This document shows, one piece after another, positions 10,301 through 22,322 of a stretch of 64,000 nt of DNA (position 1 is the first letter of the stretch; each line of letters starts with the position of its first letter). Origin of the DNA: Isoetes taiwanensis (lineage: Eukaryota; Streptophyta; Lycopodiopsida; Isoetales; Isoetaceae); contig JAJEKV010000038.1 in the NCBI GenBank assembly GCA_021234155.1, forward strand, positions 9,225,458 through 9,289,457, read 5' to 3'. A program made the translations under genes and the position numbers. A model generated the notes under the pieces. That model saw only the letters and a program-made list of their open reading frames with translations. It had not been told where the DNA came from and did no database searches.

Positions 10301-13300
10301 CGTTCTTCCTCGTAAGCTCTCAACTCGTCACCAGTTAAAGCAACCTTTTTGCTGATGGTAACTTTAACAACCTTGGGAGGTGGTTCACTTTGCAACAACC
10401 GTGCTAAAGTTCCTAACTGCCAAACATTTAACATATTAATAGATACATCAAAAATGGTCTAAAGCAATGGACGCCATTATTTGATACCTGGCCTCTCTCA
10501 GTAAACAGTATCAGATTCCGTGGGTTCTGTAGCCCATTCGATAAAAGAGATCCCTAGCAAAACCTGCTTCCAAACTTGCTTTCGGATGCAAAGACAACCT
10601 TCCAAAAAAAAAAGAAAGAGAAATTAATCTTCGTAGGTTATAAAGCGAGACAGAAACTATGTTACAAAGCAATAACCTACTTTAGGCCCTGGTGGTAGTT
10701 CATCAAACTCCTTACGGCTATTGCACAGCTTGAGACATCTTGCAAATCATGTACAGGATAATCAGACACTTTAAGAAATACAGCAAGTAGCAAAATAATG
10801 GTAGAAACATACTTAAGCAAGAAAGCATTGTCCCGTGTATGCTCAAATGTCTTGGCAATTGAGTCACTCATCCACTCCAATAAACTCTTTGCAAACTCTA
10901 TTGTGCTGTAGGAGACATAAGTTAATAAAGCCATTGGATAACTCAGCCGATGTTGGGTCCAATGCTGCATGTTTGAAACATGAGGAATATCAATAACATA
11001 TTCACAACAAAGACAAGATAGCTTCTCTCATTCATCAATAGCCCCAAAAACACAATGAGATACCAGTTTCCGGACTAAGCCTGGACCCCAGAGGCATAGT
11101 TGCACTAACATGAAGCATCCCAATTTCTCGTGTATTTATAATACTCTGGGAAGAAGAAGAGGAGGCTTGGACAAATTACAAGGCATCTGCATGGCATCTT
11201 CCGCTGCCCAACATTATAAATGTAAGCCAGAGGCCTTAAATTTGAGCCAGATTTGGCCCATTAGCGTTTTTAGAGGTCCACGTTGGATTTGGGAAAAAAA
11301 GTTAACTTCATAGGTTAAAAAAAAAAAACCCGTGTTTCGGGGCACATTGCCTATCGGAGGCCCAAATTTCATTCCGTTTGACGTTGCATTGCAATGTTTC
11401 GGTGCAACCATTGGAGAGTTGTCTCGCAAGAAAAAAATAGTGCAATGATCAGTTCATGATTAAGGTCCTCTTATATTTGAAAGACCTTATGATCTCTCTA
11501 TGAGGTATGATAATGATGGCATTTACCAGCCGATAATAGAAGATACCAGCATGAAAAGCAACATGGCGCCTAGTTGTCAGTGCAAGGTAGATATTTTTAT
11601 ATGTTTCCTAAGTTAGGGTGCAGATTCTAAGTTTTCTTAGTGCATAGCTGTCATTTAATTGCTAGCTTTGCCTTAACACCTTTCAAGCTAGGAGGATGCC
11701 CAGATAATAAAGAACTAATTTCTTTATTCGTCTCATCATTTACGGATCTCTAGTAGATACTAATAAAATCTTTCTTCTTCCTATGTTATGTTTTAGCCAA
11801 TCTCACAAAATTAGTTAGTATCCTTCAATGCCAATCAACTTCATCCCCTTAATGCCTCCTAAAGGTCCAAATGCATGAACCATAGCTTAAACCATTCCAA
11901 TCATATAGAAAGGATACCAAATTGCTCACACCAGCACAAGAGCAATCATCAAGTGCCGGGAAAAAAGCAGTGATGTTTCTATCCCTGTGGCTTTATATCA
12001 TGTATAAATTTCCAGAATGCAGAATGCATATTGCATCCCTTGTGACGCTGTAAGCTCAATAATCAATTCTAAGGTAACATACCTGCTCAAGATGCAATAT
12101 AAGCTCCAAAACACGTCCTGCAGCTTCAACAGGCAGAAGCATAACGTTTCCATCCGCGCAAAAGGACCCTTTTAATATGACATCTACAATCCAGGGGAAA
12201 CAGCACATGTTGATAAAAATGTAAATATCCCAACCAATGTCCAGAAGCTGCTTACCGATAAATTCCTGATCTCGCTGCCTGCGCGAAGGTTGAGAATTCA
12301 AAGCATTGTATGCATCCGTTACAAGCACTGCAGGTCGAATAAACATTTCCAACACAGTGCCACTCAGGTGTCTGCAGTAATACACATGATATACTTTTAC
12401 TTGTTCTTAAAAATCAAACATCACCCCACTTGAGAGTAATCTGCTACTGTGTATCTAAGAATCCGTCTTCCCAATCTCATGATTTTTACATAGTATTTTA
12501 CCTGTAAATGATTATAGAAAATACAACGTCATGGGGGCATTCCCATGAAATGAACAAATAGATTAAAAAAGAATGTGTTTCGTCAACGGCAATGAATAAG
12601 TAGGCCAACTATCCATGAAAAGCACAAAAATGTGGAGGAAAATGGCCTCAGAAGTGCTCTATGGGAGTGCGGCCCTACCTCCATATTTCATGTCACTTAT
12701 GAAACATACTCCGCCAATGAATTGAACCATGCAGAAAATAAAGAACACAAATATGCAAATGAATAGAATGCTAAGAAAGGCAAAAAACAGATATGCAAAT
12801 AATGTGGGAATAAGCACAACGGAAGAAAGAAAAGAAAAGAAGAAAAGGAAGGGAAGGAAGAAAAGGAGGGGGAGGAGGGAGGGAGGGGCTAACATCTGTG
12901 ACAGACCACATGGGTTATGAGACCAATTACTAGACTGCATAAGACATGAGACCAACTAAAATATTAAGACACTTCTTATTTCTTCCCAGCTATTGTCGCA
13001 AAGTTTGAAGGTTCAACAAGCTACTGGTATTACAAAAACGCCATGAACAATCATTTTGGATTCATAAACTGGTAAAGCGGCATTTGGAAAATATGACTAC
13101 CTTTCTTTCCGGTGGTTAAAATCAACTGCATAAATTATATCTTCAGTATCTTTGGTTATTTTCCAAATGGTCCCTCCTAACAAGTGCCCAGCTGCATAGG
13201 GAGTGATAGCTATTCCTTCACCTTTCCCTGGATTGAATAGAAGATTCAAAAATAGAACATGAAGATCCTCACAATTGTAAGAATAAATGGACCTGATAGT

Positions 13301-14657
13301 GGCAAATGTTGTGAATATTTCAATTGTATAGTTGTTTCCTTCAGAAACGCCTTATCCACATCATCCAAATTAAAAACGTCGAAGTTTGATACAGCCTGCC
13401 AAAGTTATTATGTTTAAATTAATGTCCTCTTAAAATATAGAAACATCTACAAAATATATCAGTGGATGAATGCCCAATAACTCTATATGTATCAAGAAAT
13501 TGCTTTTATTCTGCATAAATGTAAAAACTACCGCCCCACACTGAAGATCAGAAAAGGTGTTGGAAAATCTTTCAAAAAAACTATTGAGCTGTTTTAAACA
13601 ACAACTTCTTAGCAGAAAAGAGAAATGGGTTAATGTAGGGATTAGAAATGGATGGAGGATTTGTACACGTCATGCTCCTCAGGCAAAGCTAGCGAATAAG
13701 TAGAAAGCATATGCTGGCATGCCCCTAGTGGGTTTAGAAATGACTTGCTGCCCAGTTTACTCCAAGGATTCTTGTCCTCCTTTAGATTTACCATTTTTAG
13801 TTTTTCTGAATAATTCTAATTTGGTTTTCATGCTCACATCTAAGTTATTGAAACAAAGAATTTCTCTCTGATAAATCCAGATATTCTGGTTCTGAAAGTT
13901 CATCCGCTTTCCTTATTAAATAATAAGTAAAGTCTTTCATTCTAAGTTGCATGCTTGATAAATTTGCATCTCTGTATATAATGATGTTTTCTAATTCAAG
14001 GCTGCACATGTATCTGCCTTGCGAGAATTTATAAGTTCCTCTATCATATTAAACACGTACAGTTTCTTTTATTTTAAGTTGAAATATAAGATCAAACTGA
14101 TAATCAACAAGCTATAGAGCCTAGAAATTACCCGTCTTGAAAGATAGTGATCATACATATACATTTGCCCCATCATGTGCACAGGATGCGTACAGTAAAC
14201 AGGTGCACAAAGACCTAGCTTCCCAACAGCATATGGCAATGCACCAAGGTGAAGAGTGTCGGGATGAGAAAGCAAAACTGCATCAATCGTGGATGCAACA
14301 CTGTATAGAAAACAGAGGTCGGAGGTGAAAAAATCCGTGTATTGTGATTTATTTCTAAGGATTGAAACCTTGCTCTAAACCCTAAACCCTGCTGCAAAAT
14401 GAGGATTAATGCTACGACAGAACAGGAGCTACATTGCAGTTGAAGACATTGAATAAATCATAAAAGCGCAAAATTGAATGATTCAAATGAAGACAAAAAT
14501 GCAGAAACCTGGCAAGGGGTTGCAAGGTAGTAACGTCAAAGGAATCAGTCCAACCGCAATCGAGAAGGAATCGATAGTTGTCTACTTGAAGCAGGTAACA
14601 GAGCGGACCCTCTGAATGAGCTCCGCTTAATGGCGTAAGCTGAACACTAGTCCCCAT
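7350..14657 (-). CDS. CPSF100: CPSF100 (CPSF subunit 2), 18 exons
   Basis: This is a subunit of the nuclear complex that recognises polyadenylation signals and cleaves pre-mRNA. Exons (descending): 14657-14509, 14300-14132, 13395-13293, 13227-13101, 12371-12256, 12183-12083, 10964-10813, 10738-10681, 10598-10488, 10416-10149, 9141-8948, 8558-8466, 8379-8281, 8201-8070, 7955-7911, 7835-7668, 7566-7513, 7442-7350. All introns are GT-AG and all phases agree. The sum is 2232 nt, close to the roughly 740 residues usual for plants. The start is [14 protein letters not shown] and the end is LYSQYYVL-stop. The beta-lactamase motif reads SHPDTLHLG (residues 61-69), the degenerate form expected for CPSF100, not the catalytic HxHxDH of CPSF73. 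A Lys/Glu linker lies in exon 10, followed by [14 protein letters not shown] and [13 protein letters not shown]. Exon 9 (10488-10598) carries three +1 insertions and an in-frame TAG at 10554-10556; see findings. Confidence 0.95.
14377..14390. promoter_or_regulatory. Telo-box in CPSF100 intron 1
   Basis: AAACCCTAAACCCT lies in the first intron, about 120 bp after the exon 1 donor. The AAACCCTAA telo-box is a known plant promoter and first-intron element of genes active in dividing cells. The regulatory role here is inference. Confidence 0.5.
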
Positions 14658-15100
14658 CGCCCTCCTCTGTCGGAACAACAGTTTTCGGGTTATTTTTCCA
14701 TCCAATATGACCATATCCAACTAGGATGCAACGTTAGTCATCTTCTGTGCTGATGTGTTAGACACGTGCCAGACACGTCACAGGGCCTTTTCAAAATGAG
14801 TTTCGTATCCTTTCTCATAAGGAATTTATTGTCCATATATGGATGAATTAGGGTGCATTAGGGCCCAGATTCCACTATCCCTGGGATCGAATCAAAAGCC
14901 ACACATGAGCATGTGACACTACTGTTGATGTTCCATCGCAGGGTGCAAGCTCATGATCTGGCGACAAATCGAGAATTTTACGTATGGAGGACCTTGCACG
15001 GGGGATGATGACCAAAGCTTCGATAAGCAACCTGCTGATCTGCAATGGAATGTAAATTGTGTCAGTTAGCCCTGATTTGCCCACTATTTCTTCCCAACAA
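14658..15100. promoter_or_regulatory. CPSF100 upstream region
   Basis: This stretch precedes the CPSF100 start codon at 14657 and should hold its 5' UTR and promoter. No sharp TATA box or other decisive element was identified. There is an ACACGTGCCAGACACGTCA stretch at about 14760-14780 with two ACGT-type (G-box-like) cores. Confidence 0.35.
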
Positions 15101-15107
15101 GTCTAGA

Positions 15108-15527
15108 AACTAGTGGAATCTTGGATCAAGTGTGTTGTTTCTCCACAATGTACTCCTGGCTATTTATCTGGATACTTGGAATGAGTTGCTGAACCAAGCA
15201 TTTCATTTAGCATCAGGATGGTTGTTGTGGTCCATCTGGAAGTGCAGGAAATTGTGTATCTTTCAGGGTTTGGATATTCCTCCTGCAGTTGTCCTCCAGG
15301 ACGCACAAGCTATAATTGCTAAGGCCTACCATTGCTCTTCGCTTGCTCCTCCCAAGCGACAGTTGATATTTGAGTTCCATTTGAGTGTGTTGTCTTATGC
15401 ATAGGCTAGTGGTTCTACTCAGTGGATCATGATTATCCTCTAAGATTTTATTCCCGCCGTGCATTTGTATCTGGCTTTTGGCTTGGAGTTTCAATAAAGT
15501 TTGTCGTCCATCAAAAAAAAAAAAAAA
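15108..15527 (+). mobile_element. LINE 3' end, 5'-truncated
   Basis: An open frame at about 15132-15404 reads AFHLASGWLLWSIWKCRKL and ends SVLSYA-stop. It aligns with the C-terminus of the LINE at 39.5-40.5 kb (AFHLASAWIIWSIWKRRNL), the region after the zf-RVT domain of plant L1-type ORF2. A 3' tail ends TTTGTCGTCCATC followed by A(15) at 15513-15527. This is a dead 5'-truncated insertion. Confidence 0.85.
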
Positions 15528-17388
15528 TGGCAATGTACTTGGGTCCTTTTACCTATATTTCTTGTCATGAAAATAGAGATCCTTTTATTTTTTAACATTT
15601 TTACTGCTTTATATTATATAAGGTTATTATAAAGTACATCTTAGAGATAGTGGATGACCAACATCATCCACTAAAAGTATGAAATCTTTCCATATAGCCA
15701 TTTTGTCTGAAGATCTTTTTGTTGTGAATAAAAAGGACTCATACAATTGTTGTTTCATCTCAAGTTATAAAGGGAAAAACGAACAAGAGCGAGCCCTAGA
15801 AACAACGTTGTTTGTACGACCCAAGCCAGACAAAGAAAAATGCCACTTTTTCTACTTTGGCCAACAAACTCCTCTGACTAATTGCTGCCAGATTTTGGCA
15901 GCATAGAAGAGCCATGAGCATGAATTACACCTTTGGCTAACATTTGGGTTGACATATGTGTTCATGAGCTAATGAAGCAAGAATATTCAAGACGAATCCT
16001 TATAATGAAGAACCAAAGGAGGACATTGATTGGACATCATATAGGCATTGCAAGAACGTTATGATTCAAGTAGAGCATTTATGAAGAATAGGAGTTGAAC
16101 CTTGAAGACCCCTTTGTCAAAGTTTGGAAGACCCCTCAAGCTTCAATGGTATTTTGCTAGATCCAAGTTCTTTTGGCATGAATTCCATTTCCCAATGCAT
16201 GATTCACAAACCCTTAGGCTCCATCATCTTGATTGCACTTGAAAAACATCTCATTTTTTTCCTCCCTCCATGTACCATTGCCATTTTCCAAAAGCTAAAG
16301 TTGGCTCCTTTTTCTTAGTTAAAACACATCACACACCCATTATTCACTCACTTTAATGAAAAAATGCAAAAAATCCATCAATTTTGGCTATTCCTAAGGT
16401 CCAAGGCCACATTCTCTCTCTTAAAACAAAACTAGATGGAGAAAGTGCACATTTACTACCATAAATCTTGAAAAGGCCAGAATTTGCTAAAGTGATACCA
16501 AAACTTCAATGTTTTTGTGCACAAATGTCAAATTCTTCATCAAGCTATCCACCTCATCATCAAATGTGTCCAAATCGTCACCAAAATCATCCACCTCACC
16601 ATACACGTGTCATCCACCTCATCACCACATCATAAAAAGTTTTTGACTAGGAAAAAATGGTTTGCCAACATTTGCCACATCACCTTTTCATTAGTGCCAT
16701 GTCATCAGTTTTTGGGCCAAGACACCCTTACTTTTGCAACATCATCCATTTTAATCCCTTATTTACCCCAAGAAATCAAATTTCTCATTTTTCAATTGGG
16801 CCAAAATTTTATGAAATTTGACCTCATTTTGGACCTCAAAATCAATTGCTTGGGAATTGTGCCCATTCAAAAAAAAAAGGAAAAAACTTCCCCAGTTTAT
16901 CTATGTTCTCACCAAGAGGAATAATTCTGCTCCGGCCAATCTCAATTTCTGGCTTAAGGTTTGTGGGCCTTGCTATATCTTTCATGTGCAGCTACTTCAT
17001 AATAGACATCAATGCATAACTTTCTGAATGCATAACTTTCTGATGGCAAGTTTTGTGTACTGAGATCTGTGATGGCAACCTATAGCCAACAGCTTTCAAA
17101 ATGCAAAAACAGAGATGAGACAACAAGACAACAGCTCTTCGATGAAATTCTTCAAGAAGATTTACATTTGTCCAAGATCATAAGGGAAGCGCAAGAGTAT
17201 AAACAAGAAAAGCCCTCACATTGTTGTTCCCTTTTTTACGTCTCTCACGAAGATAACATATGCTTGTTGATGAAGGCATTCATAGATGTTTCTATTTGAT
17301 ATGCTTTCCAAATCGAAATACCCTATTCAGCAAAATGCATTGAAAGACAAGAAGCCTATTTCTATGAAAACAAATGTAAATAACTTGC
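15528..17388. other. No recognised gene; possible retroelement remnant
   Basis: Open stretches at 15679-15906, 16517-16924 and 17069-17299 (+) match nothing I know. The phrases ttgaagacccctttgtcaaa and gtttggaagacccctcaagc near 16105 resemble, in inverse orientation, sequence near 58.98-59.02 kb in the gypsy flank, which suggests a shared LTR-type remnant. This is weak evidence. Confidence 0.3.
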
Positions 17389-19540
17389 TTTTTTTTTTTT
17401 TTTTTTGAAGAACTGTGTCATCAATATATTAAAAGAATGGTAATGTTACAAAGCAAGTGAGGAGGAAGGAGAATTGCCCCAAAGAGACAGCGATACCTCG
17501 ACACTCCACAACAAACTCACGTAAAAATCGCAGAACTCTATCACAGACAAACCCCACCATCACCATCTACAACACCCAAGAAGTCCTCACCAATGGCAAA
17601 CTTCCGGGCTTACTAACCTTCGAACACCCGTAAAGCTTTGAAATAGCTTTGTACCCAAGTCGAGGAATTAGAGAGGCCGCAGTCGCTAAATCCTCCAAAG
17701 ATCCACAACCGCCGCTTCCAAATCAGCCACACCAACCAAGCCACGAATGTATGGCTTGTTGCCGCAAGAGCTGCCAAGCACCGTGATACACATGAAGCGC
17801 TGAATCGGCCAAGGCTAGTCAATCTCACCAAAGAGCCCCGACCCAATCCCGTGTAAACGCAAGTGAGGGTATAAAACCGCATAATGCTCCACGCCTCATG
17901 ATGAAGGCCAACAACAAGCGTAGAGGGCTCACACCCGCCTGTTTCACTCACAAGGGCATTCACCCCTGACAAATGGCACCACCGCCACGTATAACCCATA
18001 ACCTTCTAAGTGGGGAAGTGAGCTCCATGTCCACGCCCAAACCGAAGCCATCGAACCCTAAGCCGCAGACCACTTGCCCGGCAAGGCGAGTGTCAGCGAA
18101 TAGCCAAAGACCGCAACAAGACCGCACAAAACAAGAAGACACAACATCCGGGATGAACCTTCCAAACCCGCACCACCGTGGACTATAGGTATGTGTAGCG
18201 AATACCCCGCCACTTGCTCCCGTGATAGCCCACCACGCCACTGTGCAAAGCGAAATTCGAAGGGACTCCCACGGCCAGTCGACCACCCCAATACCAATCT
18301 TCCAAGGTGAGCACGCCGTCATTCTCTAACGGGCTCAACCGAAAGATGCATGCTGGCGCTAAGGGTGCGCGTGAGGGGGTAGAGGAACCCACAAGAAAGG
18401 AGAAGAGTGGTGATAAACCGAGGCATAATCTAGCCGGAAGAGCACACGACAAGATCCCAAGCCCCGCAACACCCATCGTGGAGAAAAGGGGATGCATGTG
18501 GGAAAGGCCGAGACCATACAATAGTGCCTGTGGCAACTCCACATGCAATGTGATGGAGCTCCCAAACGCCACACACAATGGCTAAGAGACTGCAACAACA
18601 AAGCAGTCACACCGGAGAAGATGCTCCATCCTCGCAGAAAGTGCTCCAAACAAACTTGAGACCAACACCTTACTATGCAGCGCCAAATCCAGATGGCTAA
18701 AACCCCCATCTAATGGGCGTAGACACTTCCACCAAGCCACTTTAACAACCTTCATCATCCCCGCCCCACACAAAATTTCAACAATCTTATACAAAGCCTA
18801 TATCTTACCCTCGAGCTAACATCGCAGATGTCAGATACACATGAGAGCTAGAGTACCGGACTTGGCAATAGTGATCCCACCGCCATGGACAACTTGCTAC
18901 CCTTCCACCAATTGAGGTGTTTCTGCAACCCCGCAAAAATCTCATCCCACACCCTCCCCATGGAAACATCCCCTCCAAAGGGAATACCCAAATGACTTAG
19001 TACACACATTACCCGAAGCACCTTCCAAGGAATAGAGCCAAACAAGGGGAGGCGAATCACTGGCCCATAATGCGCGATTTACCCCAATTCGTAAGAATGC
19101 CCGAGGGCCAAGAAGAAAGTATCCAAAGAACCCTTCACATTCAGCAGATTCTCTTCGCCACCAAAAGAGGAAAGTGTCACCCATTAACCTGTTAATAATC
19201 ACATACCGGCCCCGCATCCCAAGCCCATCCACCACCCCCTCCATCAGCCCTAAAACACTGAGAGACAGGGCCTCCGCCAATAATCGTAAACAAAATGGCG
19301 CCTAAAGGATGGCCCCTCGACGCACCCTCCTCAGCCTTAAGGAGAAAAGGCTGGAGGGTTCACCCGCACACCACCAGAGTCTGCGGCCGACCTATGCAGC
19401 CTTCATGATCCTCTCAGAAGCGGGATAACAGTCCAACGCTAACATCATGACAGATAAGAACTCCCAACGGACACTATCGTAAGCTTTGGCAAAGTCAACG
19501 ACGAAAATCTATTTGATCTTCTTCCCAAATTGTTGCATTT
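17389..19540 (-). mobile_element. LINE (L1-type) ORF2 remnant, 5'-truncated
   Basis: Poly-T at 17389-17406 marks a poly(A) tail on the minus strand. Reading leftward from 19520 the reverse transcriptase motif A region reads IFVVDFAKAYDSVRWEFLSV. Further on are MGDTFLFWW (a damaged FADD motif C) and SHLGIPFGGDVSMGRVWDEI followed by LQKHLNWWKGSKLSMAVGSL, as in plant LINE RT C-termini. The last part (17613-17999) ends FVAWLVWLIWKRRLWIFGGF, the tail after zf-RVT. Several frameshifts and stops make it non-functional. Its GC content is clearly higher than the flanks. It encodes a different LINE sub-family from the two copies at 15.1 and 39.5 kb. Confidence 0.85.
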
Positions 19541-22054
19541 TCTAGGCACCGAGAGTGCTAGAACAAAGGATCTTCAAGCAAAAATGGCATTGCCAAATCC
19601 TTCCCTGACATTTTCAACTCTATGTTTCAGTCCAAGGAAGCTGAATCATCATCCAAGTAATCTTTCTTCCATGCTCTTCTTGATTTCTAAGCTAAAATAC
19701 ATTGGAAGAATACTTTGCTAGCTGTTTGGCTGCTTCCTTCATTCTGTATTGTATTGCTTACTCTTTCTTATGCCTTTTTTTAATCCCCTGCAGCAAGCTC
19801 CTTGCACAAGCATCAGGATCAGAGCATGGTCCAAGCACAGCTTGCACCAACATTAAAGCATCGACTAAGCATAAGCAACAACCAAGCAGCATCGACCAAG
19901 TATCTTCTACAAATTTGTCTGCACGAAACCTCTCTGGTATATACAGACAAAGTACAAACCATATTTTTTTTCAGCTATATATTTCCATTAGTGAACCTAT
20001 TATTCTGCAAGGATAATGATCAGCATTCTCTCCAACCAAAAAAATATCTTGCAGTTGCTTTAGATCGCAAGCAGCATAAATTCAAGAGTAAGACTGAGCG
20101 GTCATAGCTATAGCAGATGGTTAAGCTTAATGCAATACCATTTTGGCCCCTTTTTCTTGCACTTGCATATAATCTAAGCTGCTATAATAGTCTGTTTCTT
20201 TCTTTGCTAATGCCAAGGTAGTTTGTTTCTACCTCTATAGATTAGGCTACATCATATCAGGATTCTGCGAAATAATGGGTTCAGATGGATGGTCTTGCTT
20301 CCAAAAGTCTTGATTTTAGGTCAGAGTTCAGTAACAGATAATGTTAAATACAAATATATGCCTTTCTGTTAATTTGTTTCCCCAGCTATAATATACCTTT
20401 CTTCTCTGGCTTGTTTGCAGAATGTACATGGCAGAGAATCGTTCACGAGTTTCATTTCAAAGGTAATCCGTTATTGCATGCATATCCTACAAAAGTGAAT
20501 TCGCCTCTTTTATTCCAACATTGCTATGCTGTTGAAAAGATTACTTTTGCCTATATAATTTGGATACAGAAATGTAGTGTTTGGTTTGACAACTAGAAAG
20601 TCGACCTCCCATGCTAGAAGTTGTTTCAATAGAGATTACGGATTCTTTTTTCATTTACCCCTTTAAGGCAGCAGAAGAAGCATCGGCTAAAAGCAAGCAA
20701 TCTTAGAGCAGATTAGATATACAAACTCTTTCGCTCTTTAGTCTCTATCATGCATTTTTTGTTAAAACGGTTCTGGAAACTATGTCTCTTTGTGGGTGAC
20801 TATCTTGTGCTTTATAACCCTATTTTGTAGGCATCTCAATTTGCTGATATGGCCATTAGCTTTACAGTTTTTAATTCTCACCTGTTATAAGACCATTGAG
20901 AAGCAAACGCGTAGAATCTATTAGATTCATTGATGGCATGATTAACTAATGTTTTCGAACTTATGCGCATAAGCTTTGATATTTTTTTAGCTGCTATATT
21001 GCTAAATGCTTAAGCTTTTCATGTATTGCTCACTCTTCAGCATTTTCAGAAGGTTTTGTTATGTATTAGAATAGCATTGAAGCTAAAATACTTTTGCTCT
21101 TTTGGTATGAATTAAAAGATGAAGGGCAGAAACATTAATGTGGATTCCCTGCTCAAATATGTTAAGATCCCTTATTGGCTGCCAGCAACTAAATTTATGT
21201 ATAATAATTGTTTTTTCAGTATTGGGTCTTTTGTTAGTCCAAGAAAACAACTCAAAATGATGTTTGATCCTATACGTAGAGTATCAAAATTGTTTATCTT
21301 TCAGTATCATCTTCACCCTGTATTGTCTTCTATTTTGTGCAACTCTCAGGTATAGTCGCAATTATAAATCATCTGCCCAAGCTGCAATACAAAGATGGAC
21401 TTTTGTCAATGTTTTGAAAGGACTGTTGGTAAAGATTCTCTTTTATTGGATTGAAAGCTATTGTCATTTGCTATGAGAATATAAGTAGAATGGCTTAAAA
21501 ATTAAGTGTATTTGGATTTGGTTCTGCTTTCTTTCCCTCATCAAATACCCGTATGAAGCTGTTCTTATCAATGAATTTAGCAGAGGCACTACTTGCATCG
21601 AAACTTGAGCTGAGATCCTGTATGGCATCTCCTTGCAGTCTAAGGTGAATCAGACCATTGTTCAGGTTATTTTGAAATTCTTGAGATTTTGTGAAAAGCC
21701 ACCATGCAGGATTGAATTCTTCAGCCTATGTACTGGGTATGAAATTTCGAAGAAACAGCATGTAACAACCTAGCAAATGGTCCGGCTTCTTTATCACCCT
21801 AACATTTGGAGTGTTCTTTAGGGCTTTTTTTTACATCTTTCTCAGGCTTAAGGGCAAAAATAAGAGGCACTATCTGATTGGGTTCTATTTTGTGCTAGGA
21901 GGAAGCAGCTTGCTTTTTGAAAATAACACCTTCTGCAGACCTGCTATATGGAAACTGGCATATAGTGTCATGTCGTTAGCATATGGTGTCATTTGGGTGA
22001 TCTCGGAAGTGGGAATATATTAGTCAGTTCATACTAAATGGCTAATTCAAACAT
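19541..22054. other. Intergenic or intronic, no identified gene
   Basis: AT-rich sequence with possible but unidentified exons on the plus strand: a Ser/Thr/Gln-rich stretch at about 19796-19940 ending at a donor-like GTATATAC, and a short one at about 20421-20461. If the BEACH exon at 32.7 kb belongs to a plus-strand gene running through here, element A would lie in one of its introns. I cannot show that from recognisable upstream exons. Confidence 0.3.
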
Positions 22055-22322
22055 ACTCGGGTAGAAGCATGAAAGGGTGATTGAATTTTTTTGTATATTG
22101 ATGTAAAAATTTGAACTGGGTTAAAGTGTTTGTAATGTACATTTTGAATTTTACATGGACTTGCCTATCATTAATAAAGGCGATTGACGTACAATATTCT
22201 CCATAATTATACCAAATCCTCCCGAAATCTTGTACTAGCTTCTATCAATAAAAATCTAAGTATCTTGCCCATGAAAAAAAAAACTTTGGCGACATTTTGA
22301 ACTTTCCTCAATCGATCAAACA

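Noticed and set aside
12659-12955. 98-codon hydrophobic minus-strand frame
   Set aside because: It is the translation of an A/G-rich low-complexity tract within a CPSF100 intron.
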